Below, piece after piece: positions 17,481 through 26,041 of a stretch of 35,555 nt of DNA (positions within the stretch are counted from its first letter, which is position 1; every line of letters starts with the position of its first letter). Below the pieces are notes generated by a model. That model saw only the letters and a list, made by a program, of their open reading frames with translations, had not been told where the DNA came from and ran no database searches. The translations under genes were made by a program, and so were the position numbers. The stretch comes from Candidimonas sp. (GTDB lineage Bacteria > Pseudomonadota > Gammaproteobacteria > Burkholderiales > Burkholderiaceae_B). The stretch lies in assembly GCA_004298545.1 (NCBI GenBank), contig SCQX01000076.1, positions 1 to 35,555 of the forward strand, written 5' to 3'.

Positions 17481-17624
17481 CCGTGAGTCCCCAGTGGATG
17501 GGTACTTCCGCATTGCATCTGGGTTTTCCGCCAGGCCAGCAACTTCCCGCTACCTTCGCACAACATATAACGGGGCGCTCTGTATCGTGGAGCGTCCGTC
17601 CATTTTTCGATTCAGGAAAACCAT

Positions 17625-18101
17625 ATGCCTACGATTCCATTGACGGCTCGTGGCGCCGAGCGCCTGCAAGCGGAATTGCATCGCTACAAGACAGTGGAGC
17701 GCCCCGCGGTGATCGCAGCGATTGCCGAAGCCCGTTCCCATGGCGATTTGTCCGAGAACGCCGAATACGATGCGGCGCGGGAGCGACAGGCCTTCGTCGA
17801 GGGGCGCATCCAGGAACTGGAGGGTACGTTGTCGAGTGCCCAAATCATCGATCCTACGGCACTCGATGTCGACGGGCGCACCGTGTTTGGCGCCACTGTC
17901 GAGATCGCGGATCTGGAGTCGGGAGAGCACGTCACCTACCAGATCGTCGGCGACATCGAAGCCGATATACGCGCCAACCTGATTTCCGTCTCCAGCCCGG
18001 TGGCCCGTGCGCTGATTGGTAAAAGCGAGGGCGATGTCGTGCAGGTTCAGGTGCCGGCCGGCATTCGCGAGTACGAAGTCGTGCGTGTCAGCTACCTTTG
18101 A
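17625..18101 (+). CDS. greA: Transcription elongation factor GreA
   Basis: GreA rescues backtracked RNA polymerase by stimulating transcript cleavage. The 158-residue protein has the N-terminal coiled coil whose tip carries [16 protein letters not shown] with the catalytic acidic residues D41 and E44 (same numbers as E. coli), then the FKBP-like domain ([44 protein letters not shown]). Length equals E. coli GreA (158). AGGA at 17614-17617 supports ATG 17625. It lies downstream of carAB and converges on yhbY, the same arrangement as in E. coli. Confidence 0.97.
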   Translation: MPTIPLTARGAERLQAELHRYKTVERPAVIAAIAEARSHGDLSENAEYDAARERQAFVEGRIQELEGTLSSAQIIDPTALDVDGRTVFGATVEIADLESGEHVTYQIVGDIEADIRANLISVSSPVARALIGKSEGDVVQVQVPAGIREYEVVRVSYL

Positions 18102-18116
18102 TGTCCTTGCCTGGTC

Positions 18117-18144
18117 GGCGGCCCTTGCCCGAAATACGGCCGCC
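18117..18144. terminator. Hairpin between convergent greA and yhbY
   Basis: A perfect GGCGGCC/GGCCGCC stem with a 14-nt loop lies in the 86-nt gap between the two converging genes. Neither side has a T-run, so it is a weak bidirectional terminator candidate. Confidence 0.3.
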
Positions 18145-18187
18145 TTCGCCCACAAACGTGGCTGTCCTTGCCCGCAAGCCGGGCGTT

Positions 18188-18757
18188 TCAGCGCCGATGC
18201 CCCGCAAGATGCCGTCTGGCACCGGCCTTGAGCGTCAGGGCGCTGCCACGGCGGGGAATGTTGTGCGCGGGGCTGCGCGAGGCGGCTATCGTCGGCCGCG
18301 CGCGCGCTGCGGCTGGCCGTGCCGGCTGAGCGTTTCGTGACGCCAGCGCCGCGGCGCGCGTTTTGCGCGCACGGTTCGTGTGTGTGCGCGTTGCCCCGGC
18401 GGCGGCCATTTTTTTGGGGGTATACGGTTCGGACGGCTTGCGCACCGCTCGTGTGGGGGCGGGTAGCGAACTGGGCGCCGCGGCGTCTGGCCGGTAGACG
18501 ATCAGTGTCCGGCCCAGATGGTGCACCGGCGCGCAAGAAAGCGTGTCGCAAATGGTATCGAGCATGGCCGCGCGCGCGGTGCGCTCTGCGCCCGCCGCTT
18601 TGACCTTGATCAGGTGGTGTGCCTGGAGATTGCGGTCGATTTCCGTCAGTACGGCTGGCGACAGGCCTCGGTCGCCAATGAGTACGACGGGCCGTAGCGC
18701 TTGCGCGGCGGCGCGCAGCGCGCTGCGCTCTTTGCTGGTGATGGTTAGTTTTGGCAT
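18188..18757 (-). CDS. yhbY: YhbY/CRS1 family ribosome assembly RNA-binding protein with long basic tail
   Basis: YhbY binds pre-50S particles through a CRM (CRS1-YhbY) domain. The N-terminal 97 residues are typical: MPKLTITSKERSALRAAAQA, PVVLIGDRGLSPAVLTEIDR, HHLIKVKAAGAERTAR and LGRTLIVYRP. E. coli YhbY stops about there; here about 90 further residues rich in Ala, Arg and Pro follow and are probably disordered and RNA-binding. ATG 18757 is chosen because MPKLTIT is the usual start; the open frame extends 13 codons upstream into rlmE. A TACAAT box lies 6 nt before the start. The gene is divergent from rlmE (17 nt between the starts) and converges on greA. Confidence 0.88.
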   Translation of the reverse strand: MPKLTITSKERSALRAAAQALRPVVLIGDRGLSPAVLTEIDRNLQAHHLIKVKAAGAERTARAAMLDTICDTLSCAPVHHLGRTLIVYRPDAAAPSSLPAPTRAVRKPSEPYTPKKMAAAGATRTHTNRARKTRAAALASRNAQPARPAAARARPTIAASRSPAHNIPRRGSALTLKAGARRHLAGHRR

Positions 18758-18763
18758 AGTGGA

Positions 18764-18769
18764 ATTGTA
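18764..18769 (-). promoter_or_regulatory. Candidate -10 box of yhbY, very close to the start codon
   Basis: On the minus strand TACAAT is followed by TCCACT and then the yhbY ATG. Initiation 7 nt after the box would start exactly on the ATG, making a leaderless message. A perfect TTGACA (minus strand, 18796-18791) lies 21 nt upstream of the box, longer than normal spacing, so the -35 is doubtful. Confidence 0.35.
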
Positions 18770-18774
18770 CGGGA

Positions 18775-19434
18775 ATGACCAAGAAGAAATTGTCAAAAAT
18801 CTGGTTGCGGCAGCATGTCAATGACCCGTATGTGAAATTGGCGCAACAAAAGGGATATCGGGCGCGGGCAGCCTTCAAGCTCATCGAGATCCTCGACACC
18901 GAGAAATTGTTGCGCGGCGGCGATGTCGTGGTCGATCTGGGCGCCGCGCCGGGCAGCTGGTCTCAAGTGGCGCGCGAGCGGCTGGTGAACGGCGCCGGCA
19001 CGATCGACGGGCGCATCATCGCACTCGACCTGCTGCCCATGGAGCCCATCGCCGACGTGGTGTTCATACAGGGCGACTTTCGCGATCAGGCGGCGCTCGA
19101 CGCGCTGGAAGGCCACCTGGGGGGCGGCAGGGTCAACCTGGTGATTTCCGACATGGCCCCCAATCTGTCGGGGGTGGCATCCGCCGACGCGGCGCGCATC
19201 CAGGACGTCTGCGAACTGGCACTCGCGTTCGCCGGCGATCATCTTGCCAGTGGTGGCGCGTTGGTCCTCAAGACGTTCCACGGCAGCGGTTTTTCCCAGA
19301 TCGTGGAGGCATTCAAGCGCTCATTCGACCGTGTCGTGGAACGCAAGCCAAAGGCCTCGCGCAGCCAGTCCGCGGAAACGTTTCTCGTCGGGCGGGGGTT
19401 GAAATCGCGCCGCGTGGAGTCTTGTGGGGAATAG
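18775..19434 (+). CDS. rlmE: 23S rRNA 2'-O-methyltransferase (Um2552), RlmE/FtsJ
   Basis: RlmE methylates the ribose of U2552 in 23S rRNA late in 50S assembly, using S-adenosylmethionine. The 219-residue protein has the SAM-binding motif [16 protein letters not shown] (residues 51-66) and the K-D-K-E catalytic tetrad: K35 (AAFKLIE), D126 ([10 protein letters not shown]), K166 ([10 protein letters not shown]) and E201 ([10 protein letters not shown]). E. coli RlmE is 209 residues. ATG 18775 starts [10 protein letters not shown]; only a weak GGGA lies upstream. It heads the rlmE-ftsH-folP-glmM series and is divergent from yhbY, as in E. coli. Confidence 0.96.
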   Translation: MTKKKLSKIWLRQHVNDPYVKLAQQKGYRARAAFKLIEILDTEKLLRGGDVVVDLGAAPGSWSQVARERLVNGAGTIDGRIIALDLLPMEPIADVVFIQGDFRDQAALDALEGHLGGGRVNLVISDMAPNLSGVASADAARIQDVCELALAFAGDHLASGGALVLKTFHGSGFSQIVEAFKRSFDRVVERKPKASRSQSAETFLVGRGLKSRRVESCGE

Positions 19435-19444
19435 GTGGAACTTG

Positions 19445-19474
19445 TCAACAAGATTCCTTCTATCAGGTTAGAAT
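19445..19474 (+). promoter_or_regulatory. Possible promoter upstream of ftsH
   Basis: TCAACA (19445-19450) and TAGAAT (19469-19474) are spaced 18 bp apart. The small inverted repeat CTTGT-CA-ACAAG (19441-19452) overlaps the -35 region. No clear heat-shock (sigma32) pattern was recognised, although ftsH is often heat-induced. Confidence 0.35.
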
Positions 19475-19550
19475 GGACTATTGACGAATCTGGTCTGATG
19501 CGGTTCTTGCGCGGCCGCGGCCGGGCGCGGTTCCACGCGGGAGGTTGGTT

Positions 19551-21452
19551 TTGAACAACTCGTTTTCCAAGGTTGCGATCTGGATGGTGATCGCGCTGGT
19601 ACTGTTCACTGTGTTCAAACAGTTCGACGGCCACAGCACGTCGACCCAGACGGTCAGTTACACGCAGTTCATGAACGATGCGCAGGCTGGCCGCGTCAAC
19701 AAAGTCGATATCCAGGGCGACACGATTTACGTCACTCCCGACAGTGGGCGGTCCTACAGCCTGACGTCGCCGGGCGATCTCTGGATGGTGCCTCAGCTGG
19801 TGAAATACGGTGTTCAGGTTTCCGGCAAGGCGCGTGAAGAGCCGTCCTTCCTGACCAGCCTGTTCATTTCCTGGTTCCCCATGCTGCTGCTCATCGGCGT
19901 GTGGATATTTTTCATGCGGCAGATGCAGGGCGGTGGCAAGGGGGGCGCGTTCAGCTTCGGCAAGTCGCGCGCCCGCATGCTCGACGAAAACACCAACCAG
20001 ATCACCTTCGCCGACGTCGCGGGCTGCGACGAGGCGAAGGAAGAGGTGCAGGAATTGGTGGATTTCCTGCGCGAGCCGGCAAAGTTCCAGCGCCTGGGGG
20101 GGCGTATTCCGCGTGGCGTCCTGATGGTCGGTCCCCCGGGTACTGGCAAGACACTGCTGGCCAAAGCCATAGCGGGCGAGGCCAAGGTGCCGTTCTTCAG
20201 TATCTCCGGCTCCGACTTCGTCGAGATGTTCGTGGGCGTGGGCGCGGCGCGCGTGCGCGATATGTTTGAAAATGCCAAGAAACAGGCGCCGTGCATTATC
20301 TTCATCGATGAAATCGACGCGGTCGGGCGCCAGCGTGGCGCCGGCCTGGGTGGTGGCAATGATGAACGCGAGCAGACGCTGAATCAGTTGCTGGTCGAAA
20401 TGGACGGTTTCGAAACCGGGCAGGGGGTGCTGGTCATCGCGGCAACCAACCGGCCCGATGTACTCGATCCGGCGCTGCTGCGGCCTGGCCGCTTCGACCG
20501 CCAGGTGGTCGTATCGCTGCCCGACATTCGCGGCCGCGAGCAGATTCTGAAGGTTCACATGCGCAAGGTGCCCATCGCGCCCAGTGTCGATGCGCTCATT
20601 CTGGCGCGCGGTACGCCGGGCTTCTCGGGGGCCGATCTGGCGAATCTGGTGAACGAGGCCGCCCTGTTCGCCGCTCGCCGCAACGGCCGCACGGTCGAGA
20701 TGCTCGATTTCGAGAAGGCCAAGGACAAGATCATCATGGGCGCCGAGCGGCGTTCCATGATCATGCCCGAGGAAGAGCGCCGCAACACCGCCTACCACGA
20801 ATCGGGCCATGCGCTCGTTGCGCGCGTCCTGCCCAAGACCGATCCGGTTCACAAGGTGACCATCATCCCGCGCGGCCGGGCATTGGGCGTTACCATGCAA
20901 CTGCCGGAAGGCGACCGCTACAGCATGGATAAAGAGCGTCTGCTCAACACCATCGCAGTACTGTTTGGCGGGCGCATCGCCGAAGAAGTGTTCATGCATC
21001 AGATGACCACCGGGGCGTCCAACGACTTCGAACGGGCCACCATGATCGCGCGCGACATCGTCACGCGCTATGGCATGACGGATTCTCTCGGGCCCGTCGT
21101 CTATGCCGAGAATGAGGGCGAAGTTTTCCTCGGGCGCAGCGTCACCAAGACGACGCACGTCTCCGAAGCTACCATGCAGAAGGTCGACGCCGAGATTCGC
21201 GCCATCATCGATGAACAGTATGGGGTCGCGCGCAAGATCATCGAAGGCAACCGCGACAAGATGGAGGCCATGGCGAAGGCGCTGCTCGAATGGGAAACCA
21301 TCGACGCCGAGCAAATCGAGGATATCATGGCGGGCAAGCCGCCGCGGCCGCCGAAGGTCGTCGCGCCGTCGCCCGATACGCCCAATTCTCCACCGCCGTC
21401 CAGCGGGCTGTCGGCGGCGGGCGACAGTGGCACGGCAACGACGCCGGTCTGA
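19551..21452 (+). CDS. ftsH: ATP-dependent zinc metalloprotease FtsH
   Basis: FtsH is the membrane-bound hexameric AAA+ protease that degrades damaged membrane proteins, LpxC and sigma32. From TTG 19551 the protein is 633 residues. Seen in order: TM1 ([17 protein letters not shown]), periplasmic domain, TM2 ([13 protein letters not shown]), Walker [14 protein letters not shown] (near 194), Walker [15 protein letters not shown], the second region of homology ending LRPGRFDRQ, and the zinc site H416-ESG-H420 (E. coli H414/H418). The C-terminal tail is Pro/Ser-rich. The TTG start is chosen because GGGAGG (19539-19544) lies 6 nt upstream and the next residues, [10 protein letters not shown], are the usual FtsH start; no in-frame ATG is nearby. 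Next comes folP after 16 nt. Confidence 0.97.
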   Translation: MNNSFSKVAIWMVIALVLFTVFKQFDGHSTSTQTVSYTQFMNDAQAGRVNKVDIQGDTIYVTPDSGRSYSLTSPGDLWMVPQLVKYGVQVSGKAREEPSFLTSLFISWFPMLLLIGVWIFFMRQMQGGGKGGAFSFGKSRARMLDENTNQITFADVAGCDEAKEEVQELVDFLREPAKFQRLGGRIPRGVLMVGPPGTGKTLLAKAIAGEAKVPFFSISGSDFVEMFVGVGAARVRDMFENAKKQAPCIIFIDEIDAVGRQRGAGLGGGNDEREQTLNQLLVEMDGFETGQGVLVIAATNRPDVLDPALLRPGRFDRQVVVSLPDIRGREQILKVHMRKVPIAPSVDALILARGTPGFSGADLANLVNEAALFAARRNGRTVEMLDFEKAKDKIIMGAERRSMIMPEEERRNTAYHESGHALVARVLPKTDPVHKVTIIPRGRALGVTMQLPEGDRYSMDKERLLNTIAVLFGGRIAEEVFMHQMTTGASNDFERATMIARDIVTRYGMTDSLGPVVYAENEGEVFLGRSVTKTTHVSEATMQKVDAEIRAIIDEQYGVARKIIEGNRDKMEAMAKALLEWETIDAEQIEDIMAGKPPRPPKVVAPSPDTPNSPPPSSGLSAAGDSGTATTPV

Positions 21453-21468
21453 TTCCGTTTTTCCGGCA

Positions 21469-22311
21469 ATGGCGCAGATTTTTCGCTGCGGGCGCTTCGA
21501 GCTCGATCTCGATCGCCCGCGCGTCATGGGTATCCTCAACGTCACGCCCGACTCGTTCTCCGATGCGGCACGGTTCCTCGATCGAGATGCCGCGGTTGCG
21601 CACGCGCACCAATTGATGGACGAAGGGGCCGACATCCTCGACATAGGCGGTGAGTCCACCCGCCCGGGCGCCACGCCGGTTGACGCCAGAACCGAGCTGG
21701 CGCGCGTTCTGCCGGTCGTCGAGGCGCTGCGCGAGTTCGCGATCCCGCTGTCGGTCGACACCTCCAAGGCCGAGGTCATGCGGGAAGTGCTCGATGCCGG
21801 CGCCGATATGATCAACGATGTCTACGCCTTGCGGCAGCCCGGCGCTCTGGCGGCGGTTGCGCGCTCGAACTGCGGAGTGTGTATCATGCACATGCGAGGC
21901 GAACCGCGCACCATGCAGGCGGCGCCCCGTTACACCAACCTGGTGGCGGAAGTGCGTGCGTTTCTCGATGAACGGGTTGGCGTTGCGCTTGGCGCGGGGG
22001 TCGAGGCGGCGCGCATCGTGACCGATCCGGGGTTTGGGTTCGGCAAGACGAAGCGGCAGGATTTTTCGCTGCTGCGCGATCTGTCGCGCACGCGGGTGCG
22101 CGGGTTGCCCCTGCTGGCAGGGGTGTCGCGCAAATCGATGATAGGTTATGCCACCGGGCGGCCCGTGCAAGACCGATTGGCGGGAAGTATCGCGGGGGTT
22201 CTGGCCGGGGTGGCGCGTGGCGCCCGAATTGTGCGCGTCCACGACGTCGCGGCCACGGTAGACGCGCTCAGGGTCTGGCGCGCGGTGGAAGATGGGGCAT
22301 TCGATGACTGA
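21469..22311 (+). CDS. folP: Dihydropteroate synthase
   Basis: FolP joins p-aminobenzoate to dihydropterin pyrophosphate in folate synthesis and is the sulfonamide target. The 280-residue TIM-barrel protein shows the family signatures [78 protein letters not shown] and [15 protein letters not shown] 21469 ([20 protein letters not shown]) starts 16 nt after ftsH; the longer open frame upstream is inside ftsH. Its end overlaps the glmM start by 8 nt, so the pair is probably translationally coupled. Confidence 0.96.
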   Translation: MAQIFRCGRFELDLDRPRVMGILNVTPDSFSDAARFLDRDAAVAHAHQLMDEGADILDIGGESTRPGATPVDARTELARVLPVVEALREFAIPLSVDTSKAEVMREVLDAGADMINDVYALRQPGALAAVARSNCGVCIMHMRGEPRTMQAAPRYTNLVAEVRAFLDERVGVALGAGVEAARIVTDPGFGFGKTKRQDFSLLRDLSRTRVRGLPLLAGVSRKSMIGYATGRPVQDRLAGSIAGVLAGVARGARIVRVHDVAATVDALRVWRAVEDGAFDD

Positions 22312-23653
22312 CGGCAGGAAGTATTTTGGTACCGACGGCGTGCGCGGCGTCGTCGGGGGCGCGACGATCAACGCCGACTTTGCGCTGCGCCTGGGGTATG
22401 CGGCGGGCAGCGTGCTTACCCGCCACGTGCCGGCGGGTGGCCGACCCGCGGTGCTCATCGGCAAAGACACCCGCATTTCGGGCTATATGCTCGAATCGGC
22501 GCTCGAGGCCGGCTTGTCGGCCGCCGGCGTCGATGTGCTGCTGGCGGGGCCGATTCCCACCCCCGCGGTGGCCTACCTGACGCGCGCGCTGCGTCTGGTG
22601 GCCGGGATCGTCATCAGTGCCTCGCACAATCCATACCGCGACAACGGCATCAAGTTTTTTTCCGCGCGTGGCATGAAGCTGCCCGACGAAATCGAAGCGG
22701 AAATCGAAGCGGCGTTGAGTCAGCCTGCGGGCTGCGTCGATTCGGAAAGCCTGGGACGGGCGCGCCGTGTCGACGACGCCAACGGGCGCTACATCGAGTT
22801 CTGCAAAAGTACGTTTCCCACCGAGTTCGACCTGGTCGGCCAGAAAATTGTCGTGGACGCGGCCAATGGGGCCGCCTACAGTGTCGCGCCCCACGTGTTT
22901 CGCGAGCTTGGCGCCGAAGTTCTCGAAGTGGGCTGCCGGCCCGACGGCTTCAACATCAACGAGCAGGTGGGCGCGCTGTATCCGGAACACCTGATAGAAC
23001 AGGTGCGCGCGCAGGGCGCTCAAATCGGCATAGCGCTTGATGGCGACGCCGATCGGGTGCAGATGGTCGACGAGTCGGGACGCCTGTACAACGGTGACGA
23101 GCTGCTTTACGCCATCGTGCGCGACCGCATGCGCGGCACGAAGGTAGAGGGCGTCGTCGGCACCGTCATGACGAATTTCGGGTTCGAGAAGGGCATGCAG
23201 GCGCTGGGTATCGGCTTCGACCGCGCGAAGGTGGGAGATCGCTATGTGCTCGAGCGCATGCTTGCCCTGGGCTGGCGCTACGGCGGTGAAAGTTCCGGGC
23301 ATCTGTTGTGCCTCGATCGGCATACGACGGGCGACGGCATCATTGCGGCCTTGCAGGTACTGGCCTGCATACGCCGCGGCGGTCAGCCGCTGAGCCGCCT
23401 GGTCGCCGATCTCAAGATGTATCCGCAGAAAATGGTCAATGTGCCGCTGGAACCGGGCATGCGGTGGCAGGATCACCCGGGGTTGATGGCGGCCAAGCGG
23501 AAGGTGGAGAAAGAGCTGAACGGACGCGGCCGGGTTCTCATACGCGCCTCGGGCACTGAACCGAAGCTGCGACTCATGGTCGAGGCCGAAGAGGCGGCTC
23601 TGGCCGAACACGGCGTGCGGGAGTTGTTGGCTGTAAACTTGGCGCGTGCCTAG
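22304..23653 (+). CDS. glmM: Phosphoglucosamine mutase
   Basis: GlmM interconverts glucosamine-6-phosphate and glucosamine-1-phosphate for peptidoglycan and LPS precursors. The 449-residue protein (E. coli 445) has [11 protein letters not shown] at the start, the phosphoserine loop [15 protein letters not shown] with S107, the metal loop [14 protein letters not shown], sugar-binding GGESSGHLL and phosphate-binding [17 protein letters not shown] 22304 gives the usual short N-terminus and lies inside the end of folP; ATG 22292 would add four residues. In many Burkholderiales, as I recall, the pst phosphate-uptake genes follow glmM; here they do not. Confidence 0.97.
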   Translation: MTDGRKYFGTDGVRGVVGGATINADFALRLGYAAGSVLTRHVPAGGRPAVLIGKDTRISGYMLESALEAGLSAAGVDVLLAGPIPTPAVAYLTRALRLVAGIVISASHNPYRDNGIKFFSARGMKLPDEIEAEIEAALSQPAGCVDSESLGRARRVDDANGRYIEFCKSTFPTEFDLVGQKIVVDAANGAAYSVAPHVFRELGAEVLEVGCRPDGFNINEQVGALYPEHLIEQVRAQGAQIGIALDGDADRVQMVDESGRLYNGDELLYAIVRDRMRGTKVEGVVGTVMTNFGFEKGMQALGIGFDRAKVGDRYVLERMLALGWRYGGESSGHLLCLDRHTTGDGIIAALQVLACIRRGGQPLSRLVADLKMYPQKMVNVPLEPGMRWQDHPGLMAAKRKVEKELNGRGRVLIRASGTEPKLRLMVEAEEAALAEHGVRELLAVNLARA

Positions 23654-23762
23654 TGTTCCGGTTGGCTGATTCAGGCACTCGAACCAACTGAACGGGATCC
23701 TAGCCTGGTCATGCCCATTCACCACGCCATCCGTCATCGCCCGCGCACCTGAACCCGTTTCT

Positions 23763-24559
23763 ATGCTGGAACTTGCACGCATCCCCTCATATTGCGCCGC
23801 CGGCGAGTCATATTCCGGGGCGCATGTCACTGGGCTGGTCATGGGGCTTGCCCGCACGAACGCTGAACTCGAATCCGTTCAGCGTTTACGCTACAAGGTA
23901 TTCACGGAAGAAATGGGCGTGGTCTTCCCCGATGCGGTCGACGGCGTCGATGCCGACCGATTCGATCCGTGGTGCGAACACATCATGGTCAAGGAAGGCG
24001 GAACAGGCGCCGTCGTCGGTACTTATCGCTTTCTGAGCCCTCGTGGCGCGGTGAATGCGGGGGGTACTACGCGGAGTCGGAGTTCGATCTCTCGGGGTTG
24101 GGAGGCCAGCGCGCCAGCATGGCCGAGATGGGGCGGTCGTGTACCCGCGCCGACCACCGCAACGGCGCGGTGATCATGCTGCTGTGGGCGGGGGTGGCGC
24201 GGCTCTTGGTGCGCGATGGCTGTCGATACCTGTTGGGCTGCGCCAGTGTCAGCTTGCGCGACGATGGCGCGGCGGCCGCCGAAGTGTGGCGCAGGGCCGC
24301 GGCGTTGGGGCGTGTTGTTGGTGAACCACGCGTGGTACCGCTGCACCGCTACCCGGTCGAGCGCCTCGACGGTACGCTGCCGGCGCGGATTCCGCCGCTG
24401 ATCAAGGGATATTTCAAGGTGGGCGGCCGCGTATGCGGGGAACCCGCCTGGGACCCGGATTTCAATACGGCGGACTTTCCCATCTTTCTCGATACGCTCA
24501 CGATGGATCGCCGCTACCAGCGGCATTTCGGCCTTCTGGCCGGCGAACAGTCAGTTTGA
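23763..24559 (+). pseudogene. OlsB-like ornithine lipid N-acyltransferase (GNAT, 'hemolysin-like'), split by a -1 frame change
   Basis: Two frames together make one GNAT-type acyltransferase of about 265 residues. Frame one (from ATG 23763) gives ELESVQRLRYKVFTEEMG, then GTYRFLSPRGAVNAGG, and runs to a stop at 24173. Frame two picks up exactly there with YYAESEFDLSGL, MAEMGRSC, HRNGAVIMLLWAGVARLL, YLLGCASVSL and ends at 24559. The family (OlsB, COG3176) adds a fatty acyl chain to ornithine. The break is at G6 (24059-24064) followed by T; one extra G, or a -1 slip, restores the protein. In frame this reads G GGG GGT, a canonical slippery heptamer. Inactivation, assembly error and programmed frameshift are all possible. 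The end overlaps the convergent ppx by 9 nt. Confidence 0.8.
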
Positions 24560-26041
24560 GATCAGTTCGAACTGAAAGCCCATCGTGTTCCACTCGTGCA
24601 TCTCCCGCCGGAGAGAATATTCCGACAGCGGGTGCTTGCCGAGCCAGGCGGTCTGGACGCGCGCGCGTATGGTTTGCGCGTCTATCTCGAGCCGCACGGG
24701 TGAAACGGCCAGTGGCTCGCGCCGGCGCGACAGCAACACCGCCATTCTCAGGCTCAGCAGGGCCAGCCAGCCGGCCCGCGATGGTTCTTTGGCGCGCAGT
24801 TTGCCCAGCTTGCCCTGGTGCCCGAGCACCAGCATGGCGAGCAGCGCCTGGTCGTCGTTGGAAAACCCGGGCATGTCGGCATGCTCGAGGATATAGGCAC
24901 CGTGCTTGTGATAGTCGGCGTAGGCAATCGACAGCCCGATCTCGTGAAGATCCGCCGCCCAGCCCAGCGCGTGCGCGAGGTCATATTTTTCGGGGCTGTC
25001 GGGAAATCCGGTTTGCCGAAAAAACGCCAACGCCAGCGTTCTGACGCGGGCCGACTGGTGAGTATCGACGTGGTAGCGTCGAATGAATTGGCGTATCGTT
25101 TCATCCCGCTTGTCGTGTTCGGAAGCACGGCCCAGCAGATCGTACAGCACGCCCAGCCGCAGTGCGCCGTCGCCGGCGGCCATGCTGTCGATGCCCAGCT
25201 CCCTGAAGGCGGCGATCATGATGGCCATCCCGCCGGCAAGCACGGGGGCGCGATCCTCGCGCAGGCCCGGCAGTGTTCCAACGATTGCGCGGCCGTCGCG
25301 GATCAGCCGTTCGCGCAGTTTTTCCAGCCCTGCCAGCGTGAGACCCGATTTCGAAATGCCGCAGGCGGCGAGAATGGCGATCAGGCCTTTTGCCGTTCCC
25401 GATGAGCCGTAGGCTTCCTGCCAGCCCGTTCGCCGATAGAGCCGGGAGATCTTTTCGAGTTCCCGGCGCGCTTCCAGTTCGGCGCGGGTGACACGGTCCG
25501 CCGTGATGACGCCATCCGGGAAAAATTGTTGGGTATAGCCCAGACACCCCATGTACAGCGACGCCATGTGTATGGGTTCGTAGCGCCGGCCGATCACCAG
25601 TTCCGTCGAGCCGCCGCCGATGTCGATGACGAGGCGGTGATTGTCGGAGGGCCGCAGTTCGTTCACCACGCCCGAGAAGATCAGGCGCGCCTCTTCCTGG
25701 CCGGCGATCACTTCCACGGGGAAGCCCAGCGCCGCCTCCGCGCGCGGCAGGACATCGGCAATGTTGCGCGCCACGCGGAACGTGTTGGTCGCCACCGCGC
25801 GCACCTGGCTGGGGTGGAAGCCGTCGAGCCGTTCACGGAAGCGGCTCAGGACGACGAGCGCCCGTTCGATGGCGGCTTCGTCCAGGTGTTTGGTGTCATC
25901 CAGGCCGGCAGCCAGCCGCACCGTCTCTTTCAGGCGGTCGATCGCGTAGATTTGAGCGATGTCGCCATGTTGCACGACTTCGCCGATGGACAGTCGAAAA
26001 CTATTGGAGCCGAGGTCGACGGCGGCGAGCAGACGGTTCAT
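24551..26041 (-). CDS. ppx: Exopolyphosphatase (Ppx/GppA family)
   Basis: A 496-residue member of the ASKHA-fold Ppx/GppA family, which removes terminal phosphates from polyphosphate or converts pppGpp to ppGpp. Seen: AAVDLGSNSFRLSIGEV (residues 6-22), RAVATNTFRVARN, GQEEARLIFSGVV with the catalytic Glu near 117, VIDIGGGSTELVIG (about 138-151), and YGSSGTAKGL. A C-terminal HD-like helical domain (about 310-496; LGWAADLHEIGLSIAYADYHKHGAYILEHAD) makes it the long, Ppx-like form. GppA cannot be fully excluded. The start ATG overlaps the stop of the TlpA-like gene by 4 nt (ATGA), so it is the last gene of the efflux operon. No ppk is nearby. Confidence 0.9.
   Translation of the reverse strand: MNRLLAAVDLGSNSFRLSIGEVVQHGDIAQIYAIDRLKETVRLAAGLDDTKHLDEAAIERALVVLSRFRERLDGFHPSQVRAVATNTFRVARNIADVLPRAEAALGFPVEVIAGQEEARLIFSGVVNELRPSDNHRLVIDIGGGSTELVIGRRYEPIHMASLYMGCLGYTQQFFPDGVITADRVTRAELEARRELEKISRLYRRTGWQEAYGSSGTAKGLIAILAACGISKSGLTLAGLEKLRERLIRDGRAIVGTLPGLREDRAPVLAGGMAIMIAAFRELGIDSMAAGDGALRLGVLYDLLGRASEHDKRDETIRQFIRRYHVDTHQSARVRTLALAFFRQTGFPDSPEKYDLAHALGWAADLHEIGLSIAYADYHKHGAYILEHADMPGFSNDDQALLAMLVLGHQGKLGKLRAKEPSRAGWLALLSLRMAVLLSRRREPLAVSPVRLEIDAQTIRARVQTAWLGKHPLSEYSLRREMHEWNTMGFQFELISN

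Larger units (their letters stand above)
17138..17624. other. 487-bp carB-greA intergenic region rich in repeats and hairpins, no gene seen
   Basis: No supported reading frame is present. In order it holds: a weak hairpin CGGGC/GCCCG (17182-17202) followed 8 nt later by T6; two imperfect 21-bp direct repeats; a promoter-like TTGCAA-17-GACAAT; a strong terminator; a small GTCGG/CCGAC hairpin (17418-17429); nested alternative hairpins (17443-17480); a TATAAC box (17566-17571); and an 8-bp hairpin GGGCGCTC/GAGCGTCC (17573-17597) followed by T5, close to the greA ribosome site. This may be the carAB 3' end plus a structured greA leader. Confidence 0.6.

Noticed and set aside
18758-18796. Longer yhbY start 13 codons upstream
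   Set aside because: It would begin inside rlmE; MPKLTIT is the usual YhbY N-terminus.
19441-19476. Heat-shock (sigma32) promoter for ftsH
   Set aside because: CTTG is present but no CCCCAT-like -10 at suitable distance was seen.
19239-21815. 858-codon minus-strand open frame antisense to ftsH
   Set aside because: It covers rlmE end, ftsH and folP start, all of which are certain on the plus strand; a shadow of codon bias.
22268-23857. 529-codon minus-strand open frame antisense to glmM
   Set aside because: No motif; glmM is complete with its active-site signatures on the other strand.
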